Source of the DNA: DASXZH01 sp036502005
GTDB taxonomy: Bacteria > Armatimonadota > Fimbriimonadia > Fimbriimonadales > Fimbriimonadaceae
Direction of reading: 5' to 3'
NCBI GenBank assembly: GCA_036502005.1
Contig: DASXZH010000068.1
Coordinates: forward strand, 1 to 64,000
Length of the DNA stretch: 64,000 nucleotides
Of this stretch, positions 35,642-45,092 are shown one piece after another. Below the pieces are notes generated by a model that ran no database searches, was not told the origin of the DNA, and saw only the letters and a program-made list of their open reading frames with translations. The stretch's first letter is position 1. Each line of letters opens with the position of its first letter. The position numbers and the translations under genes were made by a program.

Positions 35642-36274
35642 CTATGAAGGCTCTAGTGCCAAACCGCCTTTCGCGCAAAGGTTTGCAATTCTAAGTTGCA
35701 GCTCCCTCGCAAAGATCTCACGGTTTTCCTTTTCGTTGGCGCCGGTGGCAACCTCGGCATAGGTGAACGGCTTCCCGTAGATGATCCTCATCTTCGCCCG
35801 CTTAATCTTTTTCTGGCCCTTCGGCCAGGCGATATGGGTTCCCACCACGCCAACCGGCATCACGGGCACGCCGGTTCGTTTGGCGAGCATGGTCACTCCG
35901 CGGTTGATGGGCTGAATGTGCTTGCCATCGCCGCGAGTTCCTTCCGGAAAAATGAGCACAGCCTGCCCCTTTTCCAGGCAATCCATGGCGTAGCGAATCG
36001 ATTCCGTGTCGCCTTCGCCACGCTTCACCGGAAAAGCGCCCAGGCTCCGTATTAAGCCGCCGAAAAGCTTGCCCTTAAAGAGCTCTTCTTTGGCCATGAA
36101 CCTTAGGTGACGATTGGTGCCGCAAGCCACCGCTTCTGGGTCGAGATTACTCACATGGAGCGGCGCAACAATGAGTCCGCCCGTGCGAGGCACGTTCCCT
36201 TCATCCACCCCTTTTACACCACCAAACGTCCAAAAAACGCCCCGGGCAAGGATGAGAACGAAGTGGTACCACAT
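35642..36274 (-). CDS. plsC: 1-acyl-sn-glycerol-3-phosphate acyltransferase
   Basis: 210 residues of the PlsC/LPLAT family. Motif I HVSNLD (H-x4-D), motif II KRGEGDTESIR, motif III FPEGTR and motif IV VPVMPVGVVG are present. A hydrophobic N-terminus (FVLILARGVFWTFGG) anchors it at the inner membrane. It transfers an acyl chain to lysophosphatidic acid to make phosphatidic acid. No other phospholipid genes adjoin, so it may be the housekeeping enzyme or a paralogue. Confidence 0.9.
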   Translation of the reverse strand: MWYHFVLILARGVFWTFGGVKGVDEGNVPRTGGLIVAPLHVSNLDPEAVACGTNRHLRFMAKEELFKGKLFGGLIRSLGAFPVKRGEGDTESIRYAMDCLEKGQAVLIFPEGTRGDGKHIQPINRGVTMLAKRTGVPVMPVGVVGTHIAWPKGQKKIKRAKMRIIYGKPFTYAEVATGANEKENREIFARELQLRIANLCAKGGLALEPS

Positions 36275-36316
36275 AGATTTTACGCCTTAGATTATGAGGG
36301 CAGCGAAACGGTTCAA

Positions 36317-36559
36317 TCAGGAACGCTTGCGCAGACCGAAAACTGCGAATGCAAACAGACATGGCAACTCTAAAGCAAACATAGCTTGCCACTCGCGCTC
36401 CTGAATGCCATTGCTCATGCTAAACACATAAACCGGACGAATATGAACTCCACCATTGTCAGACGGAGATGGGTCAAGAACGGAGTTCGTGACAGTTGGC
36501 GGAAATAGCGCAATCAAGAAAGCAAGGACGAGGAATGCTATGTGCCAGTTAGCCTTCAT
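36317..36559 (-). CDS. Small membrane protein
   Basis: 80 residues with two hydrophobic spans (HIAFLVLAFLIALFPP and MFALELPCLFAFAVFGL) and basic ends (LRKRS). No family recognised. It lies 18 bp downstream of the DoxX gene on the same strand, so it may be co-transcribed. Confidence 0.5.
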   Translation of the reverse strand: MKANWHIAFLVLAFLIALFPPTVTNSVLDPSPSDNGGVHIRPVYVFSMSNGIQEREWQAMFALELPCLFAFAVFGLRKRS

Positions 36560-36577
36560 GCCACAACGGTACCCGGG

Positions 36578-37024
36578 CTATGCCGGGGCCGACTTCTTGA
36601 AACCGGGCTTTTTCCGCCGTTTCATAAACAGATATTCAAGCGAAAACTCCCCCGCTCCCGTGAAAATAAGCGCGAGCGCTATGCCGCAAAGTGCCATCGG
36701 CAGGTGGGCATCCTTGATCGAAGAGGATTTTTCGAAATTGGTGTATGCGGCGGTGGCCATCGTACAGGTGATGCCAAAGGCCGCAAGCCTGGTGAACACG
36801 CCCAGCAGCACGCCAATGGAGCCGCCGAACTCGGCCGTGATGGCGAGCGCGGTCAGCCAAGTTGGGATATGGTTATGCTCCTGGAAACTACTTAACGTGC
36901 CAGCCACGCCTTGGCCGCCGAACAAGCCCAGGGCTTTCTGCGAGCCGTAGTAGATGAGAATTGCGAACAGGAAGACCCTGAGCAGCAGCAGCCCGAAGTC
37001 TGACGTTTTGTTGCGTGCAACCAT
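36578..37024 (-). CDS. DoxX family membrane protein
   Basis: 148 residues with four hydrophobic spans and the DoxX pattern: LLLLRVFLFAILIYYGSQKALGLFGGQG near the start, EFGGSIGVLLGVFTRLAAFGI in the middle. DoxX-like proteins are inner-membrane proteins of unclear biochemical role, some linked to quinone or thiol redox. C-terminus is very basic (RRKKPGFKK). First in a likely pair with the small membrane protein at 36317. Confidence 0.88.
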   Translation of the reverse strand: MVARNKTSDFGLLLLRVFLFAILIYYGSQKALGLFGGQGVAGTLSSFQEHNHIPTWLTALAITAEFGGSIGVLLGVFTRLAAFGITCTMATAAYTNFEKSSSIKDAHLPMALCGIALALIFTGAGEFSLEYLFMKRRKKPGFKKSAPA

Positions 37025-37398
37025 TCACTGTTAACTACGTTCGGGCGCCGGATCGTGGTGCGGGGTAGGGCTTTTGCCACAAAGAGTAAAAAGGGATGTG
37101 TCATTTGCCCCTCCTCGGGGCGGACTATGAGGACCGGAGGCTAACTCATTCTTCAGCTCCAGGGATAAATCCCTTCGCTATAATATTTAGACCCCTTGGG
37201 TCACGGGAAGCCCGATTACATCGAAGCCTTCAATTCTCCAGTCAACAGGTTGCGGTTTAGAGGTTTGCATCACGCCGATCCCGAAGGCTCTGCGAGTGGC
37301 TGAAATGAAAAGCAAATAAACAACCAATTTTGTGTACTTCGCCAATAAGGCCACCTCAATCGGGGATTGCCGCAAGGTAAAACCAATGCTTCCTGCGG
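37025..37398. other. Intergenic region, no clear gene
   Basis: Holds a GGGATAAATCCC palindrome (37162-37173) followed by TATAAT at 37179-37184 on the plus strand, which could belong to a promoter for 37399 onward, though no good -35 is seen. A 62-codon minus-strand frame (37187-37375) has no start context and little protein character. Confidence 0.4.
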
Positions 37399-37890
37399 AT
37401 GCAAAAAGTCCAAGTCAACATCCACGAACTCGTCCCTGCCTTCCACAACGGAAGCAGGAACGCGCGTTTTTTCCTTGACCGCAAAACCGGCCAGATCCTG
37501 CTCGATTTCGACAACTTGATGCTAGACGACATGGGCGACGACATGCGCCACCTTCTTGCCTCCGACCCAGCAAGATTTGTGGAAATCGAATCAATCGGCA
37601 GCCAAGACACGATGCGAATGATGCGTAAATTCGCCGAAGTCGATCCGCACCCAGAAGCTTGCCGTGCGATGGTTGTGGCCCTCGACTCAACGAGGCCGTT
37701 TCAGAATTTTAGAAACGTGGTGGGGGCCTATGCTGCGGTCGCCGAAAGATGGTATGAGTTCGAGCAGAAATGGGTCGAAAACCTGGCCCGACAATGGCTT
37801 CGCGACCACCATGTGGATTGCGAACTGGTGATCCCCGTACCGGGCCAGGAAACGGACGGTAGCGAAAAGGCTGAGCCCGCAGTAGAATAA
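37399..37890 (+). CDS. UPF0158-like hypothetical protein
   Basis: 163 residues resembling the UPF0158 family: FLDRKTGQILLDFDN near the start, then RFVEIES, FRNVVGAYAAVAERWYEFEQKWVENLARQWL. Function of the family is unknown; some members sit in conflict or stress loci. It is followed after 3 bp by the M20 amidohydrolase, so the two are probably one operon. Confidence 0.65.
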   Translation: MQKVQVNIHELVPAFHNGSRNARFFLDRKTGQILLDFDNLMLDDMGDDMRHLLASDPARFVEIESIGSQDTMRMMRKFAEVDPHPEACRAMVVALDSTRPFQNFRNVVGAYAAVAERWYEFEQKWVENLARQWLRDHHVDCELVIPVPGQETDGSEKAEPAVE

Positions 37891-37893
37891 GGC

Positions 37894-39144
37894 ATGAGCA
37901 GCGTTGCCAGTTTGATCAGTTCCCAAATTCAAGATATCGTGGAGATCCGCCGCGATCTACACGCCCACCCCGAGCTTGGATATAACGAAGTCCGCACCAG
38001 CGGAGTTGTTACAAGGGAACTTGAAAAGGCAGGCATCAAGCATGAGGGCGGCCTCGCCGGTGGCACCGGCGTGCTTGGCTACCTGCCGGCAACTTCGAAT
38101 CCGGAAGATGCCCCTACGATCGCGCTTAGGGCGGATATGGATGCGCTGCCGATTATCGAAAACACTGGCAAGCCTTATGCCTCCCAACATGAAGGCGTGA
38201 TGCATGCCTGTGGACACGATGGACATACTTCGATCCTGATTGGAGCGGCCCGGGTTCTCGCCAAATCGGAACGACCTAACAATGTCCTCCTTGTTTTTCA
38301 ACCGGCTGAAGAGGGCGGCGCAGGCGGACGCAAAATGTGCGAAGCGGGCGTGCTCAACGGCACAGTTTTAGGCAAACCGGTAGAAAGGATTTTTGGGTTG
38401 CACGGCTTTCCGATGCTGGAAGTCGGCCAAGTCGCAACCCGCAAGGGCGCGCTTTTGGCATCCGCCGACCAGTTCACGATGACGATTCGTGGCAAAGGCG
38501 GCCACGCCGCCATGCCGCACTTCGGGATCGATCCGATCGTGGCGGCAAGCCAAATTGTGTTGGCATTCCAAACGATTGTGTCGCGGAATGTAAACCCGTT
38601 GGATTCGGCCGTGGTAACCATTGGCGAGTTCCATGCAGGCACCGCAAGCAACATTATTCCCGATGAGGCCCATCTTGTTGGCACGCTTCGCACTTTAAAT
38701 AGAACCACCCGCGAACTTGGAATGCACCGTATCGAAAAGATCGCGAAGGACATTTCCGAAGCCTTCGGCGCTCACATGAGCATCGAGTGGCGAGACGGCT
38801 ACCCGGTCACCTGGAACGACCCCGTCGCGACCGATGATTTTCGCCAGGCGATCGCACCTGCGTTCGGCAATAAGTTGGTGGCCCATGAAGTGGACCCGGT
38901 TATGGGAGGCGAAGATTTCAGCTTTTACGGCGAGCACGTCCCCGCTTGCTTCTATTGGCTTGGCTTAGTTCCGGAGGGCGGTTCGCGCTACGCCAACCTC
39001 CACGCGCCGGAGTTCGATTTCAACGACGACGCCCTTGCCGTCGGTATCAACGCAATGTGTACGCTTGCGTTGGCGAGCTACGCGAACTTGGGGTCGAAGG
39101 CCGGGCGTGAACTCAGAACGGAGAAAGTAGAAGTTGGAAGGTAG
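37894..39144 (+). CDS. M20 family N-acyl-amino-acid amidohydrolase
   Basis: 416 residues. Peptidase family M20D: RRDLHAHPELGYNE, ALRADMDALPI, HACGHDGHTSILIGAA (metal ligands), FQPAEEGGAGGRKM with the catalytic Glu, and the dimerisation lid around GKGGHAAMPHFGIDP. Such enzymes hydrolyse N-acyl or N-acetyl amino acids (hippurate, N-acetyl-diaminopimelate, indole-3-acetyl conjugates). The last ~11 residues (ELRTEKVEVGR) are encoded by a copy of the dispersed AACTTAGAACGGAGAAAGTAG word repeat, so the gene tail has been rewritten by repeat DNA. Cytosolic. Confidence 0.92.
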   Translation: MSSVASLISSQIQDIVEIRRDLHAHPELGYNEVRTSGVVTRELEKAGIKHEGGLAGGTGVLGYLPATSNPEDAPTIALRADMDALPIIENTGKPYASQHEGVMHACGHDGHTSILIGAARVLAKSERPNNVLLVFQPAEEGGAGGRKMCEAGVLNGTVLGKPVERIFGLHGFPMLEVGQVATRKGALLASADQFTMTIRGKGGHAAMPHFGIDPIVAASQIVLAFQTIVSRNVNPLDSAVVTIGEFHAGTASNIIPDEAHLVGTLRTLNRTTRELGMHRIEKIAKDISEAFGAHMSIEWRDGYPVTWNDPVATDDFRQAIAPAFGNKLVAHEVDPVMGGEDFSFYGEHVPACFYWLGLVPEGGSRYANLHAPEFDFNDDALAVGINAMCTLALASYANLGSKAGRELRTEKVEVGR

Positions 39145-39151
39145 CCCTCTT

Positions 39152-39283
39152 CGGTAAACGGTAAGAAGTAAACGGTAAACAGCCGGAAGGCTCGCGCCGG
39201 CACTGATCAATCTTTACCTCTTAATATTCACTCTTTAACCGCTTACCGCTTACCGTTTCCGGTTTACCGCTTACTGTTTACCG
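39152..39283. repeat. Inverted GTAAACGG word-repeat element
   Basis: Left arm 39152-39180 is made of GTAAACGGTAAG words. The right arm (39238-39283) is their inverse (CTTACCGTTTACC words). A ~57-bp core separates them. The repeat directly follows the M20 gene and precedes the convergent gene's stop. Confidence 0.75.
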
Positions 39284-39285
39284 CC

Positions 39286-40995
39286 CTATGCCGCCGCCGC
39301 GTTCATCGGCTGAGGCCAAATCCTGATATCAACCTGCTGCTTCGCCTCGATATTAAACTGGATCGCGTTAAACCTGCACCCATAGCGCTCAACCATCTCA
39401 ACGTTCACTTCTTTACCGCGCATTTGAGCCGTTAAATGCGGGCCGTTTACCAAAACCGTGAGCCCCGCCAAAGGCGCGTCGCTAGTAAGCAGTAACGTTC
39501 CTTCGTTATCCAGCAGCTTTTGCATCACCCTTAGTTGCCTGCGGCCGCGTTCAAATTTGTGCACGTTTTCAGGGATCATAAACTCCATGCGCTGTTGTTT
39601 GCAAATGGAGAGGATCCGACGCAAGGAAGCGGCAAACTCCGGCGATTCGATGCTGTTTGACTTGCAAACCATCTGCATGCAACCATACCGGCTTGCCGTT
39701 TGATAGGCGATCTTTTCGGCGATTGGATCGGGAGTTCCAATGCCAGGCTGAAAAACCGTGTAGGGGATCTCGGTCACAAGGTAGGGCGAGCCGTCGCGGT
39801 GCATGGGGACAAACGGGTGCGAGGTGCCAAACAAGAAACCGCTCGTGCCGGGCTGACGCCCGCCTTTGGAAAGAGAAACACGCGCGCCGCCAACTTCGCA
39901 GATATCGTAAAACGACTTCCAACCCCGCCAGCGCCCATGAGTGGCCCTGGAAGACATAAGGTTGGGCTGGGCGGTTAAGCGCGAAACGGCGGTGAACTGG
40001 ATCTTGAACTTCTCTTCGTGCCACGGGCCGTTTTCCTCTGGCACATACAGAAGGCCCACCTCGTGTTCCCAAGCCCGAATCGCCCGATAGACATCGAGGG
40101 AATAACCGGGAAGACCGACCATCCAAGCGGCCGAAGTCCCAAACATCGAGAGCATCCGGTGGTATTGATTCACATGCTCTTTTTCAAACTCATCGCAATC
40201 CACGGTTAGGATCGCCGCCGACCGGCTATTGTGCGGCCAATGCCAAAAAATGGGAATCGAAAGCCCGCGCTGATCCACCGAGGTGGTTATCGCTCGAATA
40301 AGCATTTCGCGGATGATATCGCTGTGTGGAGTGCCAAAAAACGGAGTGGTGCAGCCTTCAATAAGAGTTCGGTCGTTGTCGAAATCGAGGGCGATGCCGT
40401 CTTCGGCTCTAAGAACTCCGTCATCGAGGCGGGCAGAGCCATCTGAAGGACCGATTCCGTCGCACTCCACGCTTCGGCCGTATTGCATGAGCTGCAGGGT
40501 CTGTCCAACATGGGGAGCAAGATACAGCGCTAGAGACTTATTGCTTTTGCGCTTGCCGATTCCAACCGCATCGCCAACGGTGGCTAACACTTCGCATCCG
40601 GCGGATTGTTTTGCTGTTCCGCCAAAAAACCTGGCGTTGTCCGCGCCTTCCGGCCAAATCCGCTCACTTTTCTCGGCTGGGGTTATGATTCCGTTTGAAA
40701 TGTGCACCCCGCCGGTTTTTAAGCCAAGGGTCGAGTCAAGCCCCCAATCGCTTCCGCTGCAGATCAGCGTATGGCCCTTTTTGAGCCATTCTTGAACGGA
40801 AATGGCTTCGGGAGTTGTGAGTTTGCCGTAGCCGCAAAGGACCAGAACTTGGAACCGGTTTATCTGGGCGGCGTTGATTTCGGCCACTTGATCAACCCTC
40901 AATCCGGCATGGTCGAACACCTCCCGATACGCGATGGCGTAGGGATCCTCTTTAGCGTAATAAACCGCAACCTTTGCCCAACCGAATGTCGACAT
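39286..40995 (-). CDS. Two-domain protein: GATase1-like plus deacetylase-like
   Basis: 569 residues, no signal peptide. Residues ~1-210 look like a class I glutamine-amidotransferase-like/ThuA fold (VLVLCGYGKLTTPEAISVQEWLKKGHTLICSG). From about residue 255 there is a NodB-like pattern, SAAILTVDCDEFEKEHV...AWEHEVGLLYV, with candidate metal ligands at the Asp pair and His, and it continues to residue ~440. The last ~100 residues are beta-rich. Function is not known; a carbohydrate deacetylase role is a guess from the second domain. It stands alone. Confidence 0.55.
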   Translation of the reverse strand: MSTFGWAKVAVYYAKEDPYAIAYREVFDHAGLRVDQVAEINAAQINRFQVLVLCGYGKLTTPEAISVQEWLKKGHTLICSGSDWGLDSTLGLKTGGVHISNGIITPAEKSERIWPEGADNARFFGGTAKQSAGCEVLATVGDAVGIGKRKSNKSLALYLAPHVGQTLQLMQYGRSVECDGIGPSDGSARLDDGVLRAEDGIALDFDNDRTLIEGCTTPFFGTPHSDIIREMLIRAITTSVDQRGLSIPIFWHWPHNSRSAAILTVDCDEFEKEHVNQYHRMLSMFGTSAAWMVGLPGYSLDVYRAIRAWEHEVGLLYVPEENGPWHEEKFKIQFTAVSRLTAQPNLMSSRATHGRWRGWKSFYDICEVGGARVSLSKGGRQPGTSGFLFGTSHPFVPMHRDGSPYLVTEIPYTVFQPGIGTPDPIAEKIAYQTASRYGCMQMVCKSNSIESPEFAASLRRILSICKQQRMEFMIPENVHKFERGRRQLRVMQKLLDNEGTLLLTSDAPLAGLTVLVNGPHLTAQMRGKEVNVEMVERYGCRFNAIQFNIEAKQQVDIRIWPQPMNAAAA

Positions 40996-41101
40996 CGCCT
41001 AACCCGATCTTCCCAGGTTATTATCGGTTGATTTGGGGGTAATCAGGAATCGGTCTCCGACGTTCAGTTTCGAAGAAATACTTCTTGCGGTGTCCAATCG
41101 T

Positions 41102-41326
41102 TCAGTGCTTAGAAGCTTTCCTGAGTAAATGGATGTTCATGCCGCAGAAGACCAGGAACATAACGACAAACTCAATGGGGAGCAACCAAAAATATGCTAT
41201 GAGATGACGAAGGGGGAGGACCAGCCCATTGCTTAGAGCAATGAAGACTATAACTATCAAAGCCCTGATCGAAGAGTTCAGAACTATCGCGCGTTTTACT
41301 CTTGGGCTCAGGTTCTCCATTCGCAC
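41102..41326 (-). CDS. Small membrane protein
   Basis: 74 residues with two hydrophobic spans (ALIVIVFIALSNGLVLPL and FWLLPIEFVVMFLVFCGM) and basic ends. ATG 41326; the frame has protein-like character but no known family. No operon partner. Confidence 0.5.
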   Translation of the reverse strand: MRMENLSPRVKRAIVLNSSIRALIVIVFIALSNGLVLPLRHLIAYFWLLPIEFVVMFLVFCGMNIHLLRKASKH

Positions 41327-41394
41327 CTCTCACTTCATTCTATAGCATTCTTGCCCTGGCCGTTCCCGATATTTCAATCTTGCGCTGGTTGCCT

Positions 41395-41600
41395 ACCTAG
41401 CGTCTTCGCGAGAAATTCAATCCTCAAAAAACCTTGTGCTCTCTCCGCCTCCGTGTGAAATTCCCAGATCGACCAACGCAAAGGCGATGAAATCAAGGCA
41501 GCGACCTTTGCAAACTTTGCGACTTTGTGTGAAATTCAACCTGCAAGAACCTCTGCGTGAAATTCCCAGTCGACCAACCGCAAAAGGCGAATGCAATCGA
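41395..41600. repeat. CGCAAAGG/GTGTGAAATTC repeat block
   Basis: Several degenerate copies of GTGAAATTC, CGCAAAGG and TTTGCGACTTTG words, related to 19716-19862 and 52805-52905. No gene; the block lies directly before murJ. Confidence 0.65.
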
Positions 41601-41653
41601 ATTCCCAAGAGACCCACGGCCTTCCCGCCACGTCAGGTTAAATTGGATACTTA

Positions 41654-43264
41654 ATGGCAGCAGTGGCCGAAGAACGCGAATCCGAGCAGAAACAGGCTTC
41701 CGTAGTAAGAACAGCAGGGTCCGCGGGCGGCATCATGGTTGCCAGCCTTTTCCTTAGCCGCTTACTTGGGCTGCTTCGTGATACCGAAATTGGGAGCAAG
41801 TTTGGGCTTTTGGGCGCAAACGACTCCTACCGAATCGCAATCCAAATTCCGGATCTGATTTTTATGCTCATCGCGGGCGGGGGGCTGAGTTCGGCCTTTA
41901 TTCCTGTCTTTACCGAACTCTGGTACACCGACCGCCGGAAAGAGGCGTGGAAAGTCTTTTCAAGCGTCGTCACCATTTGCTCCATCATCGCGGTCGCTCT
42001 TATCGCGGTTGCTTGGTTCCTGGCAGTGCCCCTCACCAATCATTACGGCAAGGATAAACCGGCGGTCATACCTGACGCTCTGTTAATGAGCAGGATCATG
42101 CTGCCGGCCCAGTTCGCGTTCCTCATAGGCTCTATTTTGTTGGGCACGCTCTATGCGCGCAAGCAGTTTTTGGGGCCCGCTTTAGCCCCTAACGTTTACA
42201 ACGTCGGCATCATCGCCGGTGCAGCCGTTCTTCCCGGGATCTTTGGGTTCGGAATCATCGGCGTGGCATGGGGCGCGCTCATCGGCGCCTTCATCGGCAA
42301 CATCGTCATCCCGATTTTCTTAATGGCGCCGCAAGGCGGGTATTTCCGGTTCTCGCTGGACGTTTCGCACCCAGGAGTTAAAAAGTTCTTCCAACTCTTG
42401 CTGCCCGTAATTATTGGCTTCTCTCTGCCCAGCATGGTAAGCCTCGTTACGCAGTGGTTCGGTTCCCCGTATGGAACGGGTTCAAACACAGCTCTGGCCT
42501 ATTCCAACAACCTCATGCAGGCTCCTTTGGGGATTTTCGGGCAGTCGTTTGCTTTGGGAGCTTTCCCGATTCTGAGCCAACTCTTTGCAGAAAAGAAGAT
42601 GGGCTCCTACAGGGATCTGGTTTCCAAAACCCTGCGTACAACCACTTACTTTGCCGTTCCCTCCGCCGTGATCATGTTCGCCATGGCGCCACTCATTGTT
42701 AAGATCATATACGGCTATGGAAAGGCCGCTAACGAACCGGGCCAGCTTGATGTGATCGCAGACTGCCTTCGCATCTACTGTATCGCCATTCCGGCTTGGT
42801 GCCTGCAGCCAACCCTCATCCGCGGGTTCTTCTCAATGCAGGAAACGCTCCGCCCGATCGCCCTCGGCACGGCGATGACTTTGCTGTTCATTCTGGAGTG
42901 CGTCGGGATCCAGAACACGAACTTTGATTTAAGGGCCTTCCCGTGGGCCACCAACATTGCCGCCCTTCTGCTGGTTGTGATCCTGTTCTATGCGCTGGAG
43001 AAAGAGATCGGCAAACTTGACCGGCCACGCATTTTTGTAAGTTTTATGAAGGCGCTAGTTGCTTCCATTCCCGCTGCGGTAGTTGGATATTTTGGGATGA
43101 AACTGGTTCCAACTCAGCATAAACTTATTGCCGCCCTTGCATTTTTGCTGCTGTTTACGGTGGTTGGCGGAATCTATTTTTACGCCACTAAGATGCTCGG
43201 AATGAGCGAAGCGAAAACGGCGATTGCCAAGCTGCAAGGTCGCTTCTCTCGCAAGTCCGCATAG
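41654..43264 (+). CDS. murJ: Lipid II flippase MurJ
   Basis: 536 residues, about 14 membrane helices, MATE-like MVF fold. Typical blocks: SLFLSRLLGLLRDTEIGSKFG near the N-terminus, ISKIRSGIWIAIR-equivalent region AIQIPDLIFMLIAGGGLSSAFIPVF, LLPVIIGFSLPSMVSL and GIFGQSFALGAFPILS. MurJ moves lipid II across the inner membrane for peptidoglycan synthesis. ATG 41654 gives a polar start (MAAVAEERESEQKQ) before the first helix. It leads into an ABC exporter pair after 138 bp. Confidence 0.94.
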   Translation: MAAVAEERESEQKQASVVRTAGSAGGIMVASLFLSRLLGLLRDTEIGSKFGLLGANDSYRIAIQIPDLIFMLIAGGGLSSAFIPVFTELWYTDRRKEAWKVFSSVVTICSIIAVALIAVAWFLAVPLTNHYGKDKPAVIPDALLMSRIMLPAQFAFLIGSILLGTLYARKQFLGPALAPNVYNVGIIAGAAVLPGIFGFGIIGVAWGALIGAFIGNIVIPIFLMAPQGGYFRFSLDVSHPGVKKFFQLLLPVIIGFSLPSMVSLVTQWFGSPYGTGSNTALAYSNNLMQAPLGIFGQSFALGAFPILSQLFAEKKMGSYRDLVSKTLRTTTYFAVPSAVIMFAMAPLIVKIIYGYGKAANEPGQLDVIADCLRIYCIAIPAWCLQPTLIRGFFSMQETLRPIALGTAMTLLFILECVGIQNTNFDLRAFPWATNIAALLLVVILFYALEKEIGKLDRPRIFVSFMKALVASIPAAVVGYFGMKLVPTQHKLIAALAFLLLFTVVGGIYFYATKMLGMSEAKTAIAKLQGRFSRKSA

Positions 43265-43402
43265 TTAGCGTGTGAAAACGGAGCGTGCTCTTTGCTACCG
43301 TTGACCTCGGACAGCTTGCCCGTTCGCGAAGGATGGAACCTAAAAGCCACGCACTCGGTTATCACCAGAGATGGCTTTTGCGCCCAAAGGTAGAATTCGC
43401 TG

Positions 43403-44314
43403 ATGCTGGCTGAACTCAAAGCGCTGTGGCAGTACCGGGAACTGCTTATAAGCATGGTCAGCCGGGATTTAAAGATCCGCTACAAGAACTCCTTCTTTGG
43501 CTTTTTGTGGTCGTTTATCAACCCTCTCACCACCGTTATCGTCATCAGCTATATCTTCAAGTCCGTTATCGGACAGCCGATTCAGAACTTCAGCGCCTAC
43601 GTCCTTGCGGCGTACCTGCCGTACATGTTCTTCTCGATGGCGATCATGGATGCGACCGGGTCTGTTCTGGCCAATTTGGGAATCGTAAAGAAGATCTACT
43701 TCCCGCGGGAAACTCTGCCCCTCACAAGCATCATCGCAAATTTCATCCACTTTCTATTGGCGCAAGTCGTGTTTTTCACGTATCTCACAGTCCTTTTTAT
43801 TCTTAATCCCAAAGATGTTCCATTTCAGGCGACCACAATTTATCTGCCGCTTCTCTTGGTCATTTCGTTCCTGCTTGCGACCGGAATTGGTCTGCTCTGC
43901 AGCGCCGTTAATACATTCTTCGAAGATGTGAAGTACATCATGGGATTTGTCCTTCAGATGATGCTTTTTCTCTCACCGATTATGTGGGTGGCAGAAAAGA
44001 TGGCCTATGTGACCCCTCGGCGCTATCTTTTGATGGAACTGCTAAACCCGGTCGGCGTACTTTGCAATGCATTCCGAAAAGTTCTCCTTGCGCCCACTCC
44101 TGTCAATGTAAATTTCGGGGATACGCCCGTGGCAAGCAACATTCCAGGGCACGGTCCGCTGAATACGATCCTCGCAAATCACGATGTGGCGATGCCCGCT
44201 CTCCCGATTGAGTGGGGCATGCTTGCCTACACTGGCGCCCTTTCCCTCATTGTCTTTTTCGGCGGCTACTGGGTCTTTAACAGATACAAATGGAGGTTCG
44301 TGGAGCGCCCATGA
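43403..44314 (+). CDS. ABC-2 polysaccharide exporter permease (Wzm/TagG-like)
   Basis: 303 residues with six hydrophobic spans. LLISMVSRDLKIRYKNSFFGFLWSFINP is the hallmark of ABC-2 O-antigen/teichoic-acid permeases, and YIMGFVLQMMLFLSPIMW follows. Working with the ATPase encoded next (4-base overlap), it exports an undecaprenyl-linked glycan. A ~45-residue insert after residue 230 is Asn/Pro rich. Placed between murJ and a GH78 gene, suggesting surface-glycan functions. Confidence 0.92.
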   Translation: MLAELKALWQYRELLISMVSRDLKIRYKNSFFGFLWSFINPLTTVIVISYIFKSVIGQPIQNFSAYVLAAYLPYMFFSMAIMDATGSVLANLGIVKKIYFPRETLPLTSIIANFIHFLLAQVVFFTYLTVLFILNPKDVPFQATTIYLPLLLVISFLLATGIGLLCSAVNTFFEDVKYIMGFVLQMMLFLSPIMWVAEKMAYVTPRRYLLMELLNPVGVLCNAFRKVLLAPTPVNVNFGDTPVASNIPGHGPLNTILANHDVAMPALPIEWGMLAYTGALSLIVFFGGYWVFNRYKWRFVERP

Positions 44315-45060
44315 GTAAGCCGGTTGTTATCTCCGTTCAAGATCTGAGGAAAGATTTTATGCTAAGCCACAGTGGCGTGGCATCCCTTAAGACCCTCGTC
44401 TTGAAGTGGAAAAAGCCTTCTCTACAAAAACTGGAAGTGCTGCGCGGTATCAGTTTTGAAGTGCGAGAGAGCGAATGCTTAGCCATTATTGGCCGAAATG
44501 GGGCGGGCAAGAGCACGCTCCTCTCGCTCCTCGCCCGAATCTACCGGCCAACTGCGGGCACGATTGAAATCAGGGGGCGCCTAGCGCCTTTACTGGAGCT
44601 AGGGGCGGGTTTCCACCCGGATCTTACCGGCCTTGAGAACATCTTTGTAAACGGGATGATTCTAGGCATTTCCAAGAAGGAACTTGAAAAACGGCTCGAT
44701 CAAATTATCGAGTTTTCGGAGCTTTACAACCACATCGACTCGCCTGTTCGAACCTATTCGAGCGGTATGAGCGCCCGCTTGGGCTTCGCCATCGCGGTGC
44801 ATGTGGACGCTGATGTTTTGCTGCTCGATGAAGTGCTGGCCGTAGGAGATTTTGATTTCCGTCAGAAATGCGCGCGAAAAATCGACGAGATGCGCGAGCA
44901 GCGTAAGACCATCCTAATGGTCTCCCATGGAAGCACGGACGTAGAGCGACTTGCCGATCGATGCATCTGGCTTCAGAACGGGGTTGCCGCCATGGAAGGT
45001 GATCCAAAGGCCGTAATGGAAGCCTATCAGCAAAACTCCACAAATACACCTGGCCTTTAA
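44311..45060 (+). CDS. ABC polysaccharide exporter ATPase (Wzt/TagH-like)
   Basis: 249 residues from ATG 44311, overlapping the permease stop by 4 bases. Walker A GRNGAGKST, then LELGAGFHPDLTGLENIFVNG, signature YSSGMSARLGFAIAVHVDADVLLLDEVLAVGD with Walker B, and the switch His in MVSHG. Lacks the extra C-terminal glycan-binding domain of some Wzt proteins, so it is the short KpsT/TagH type. Energises export of the same glycan as the adjacent permease. Confidence 0.94.
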   Translation: MSKPVVISVQDLRKDFMLSHSGVASLKTLVLKWKKPSLQKLEVLRGISFEVRESECLAIIGRNGAGKSTLLSLLARIYRPTAGTIEIRGRLAPLLELGAGFHPDLTGLENIFVNGMILGISKKELEKRLDQIIEFSELYNHIDSPVRTYSSGMSARLGFAIAVHVDADVLLLDEVLAVGDFDFRQKCARKIDEMREQRKTILMVSHGSTDVERLADRCIWLQNGVAAMEGDPKAVMEAYQQNSTNTPGL

Positions 45061-45092
45061 GGATACAATCAGGCTTCAACGGAGAACAAAAC

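Noticed and set aside
37187..37375. 62-codon minus-strand frame
   Set aside because: No ribosome site or family; sits over a likely promoter region of the opposite strand.
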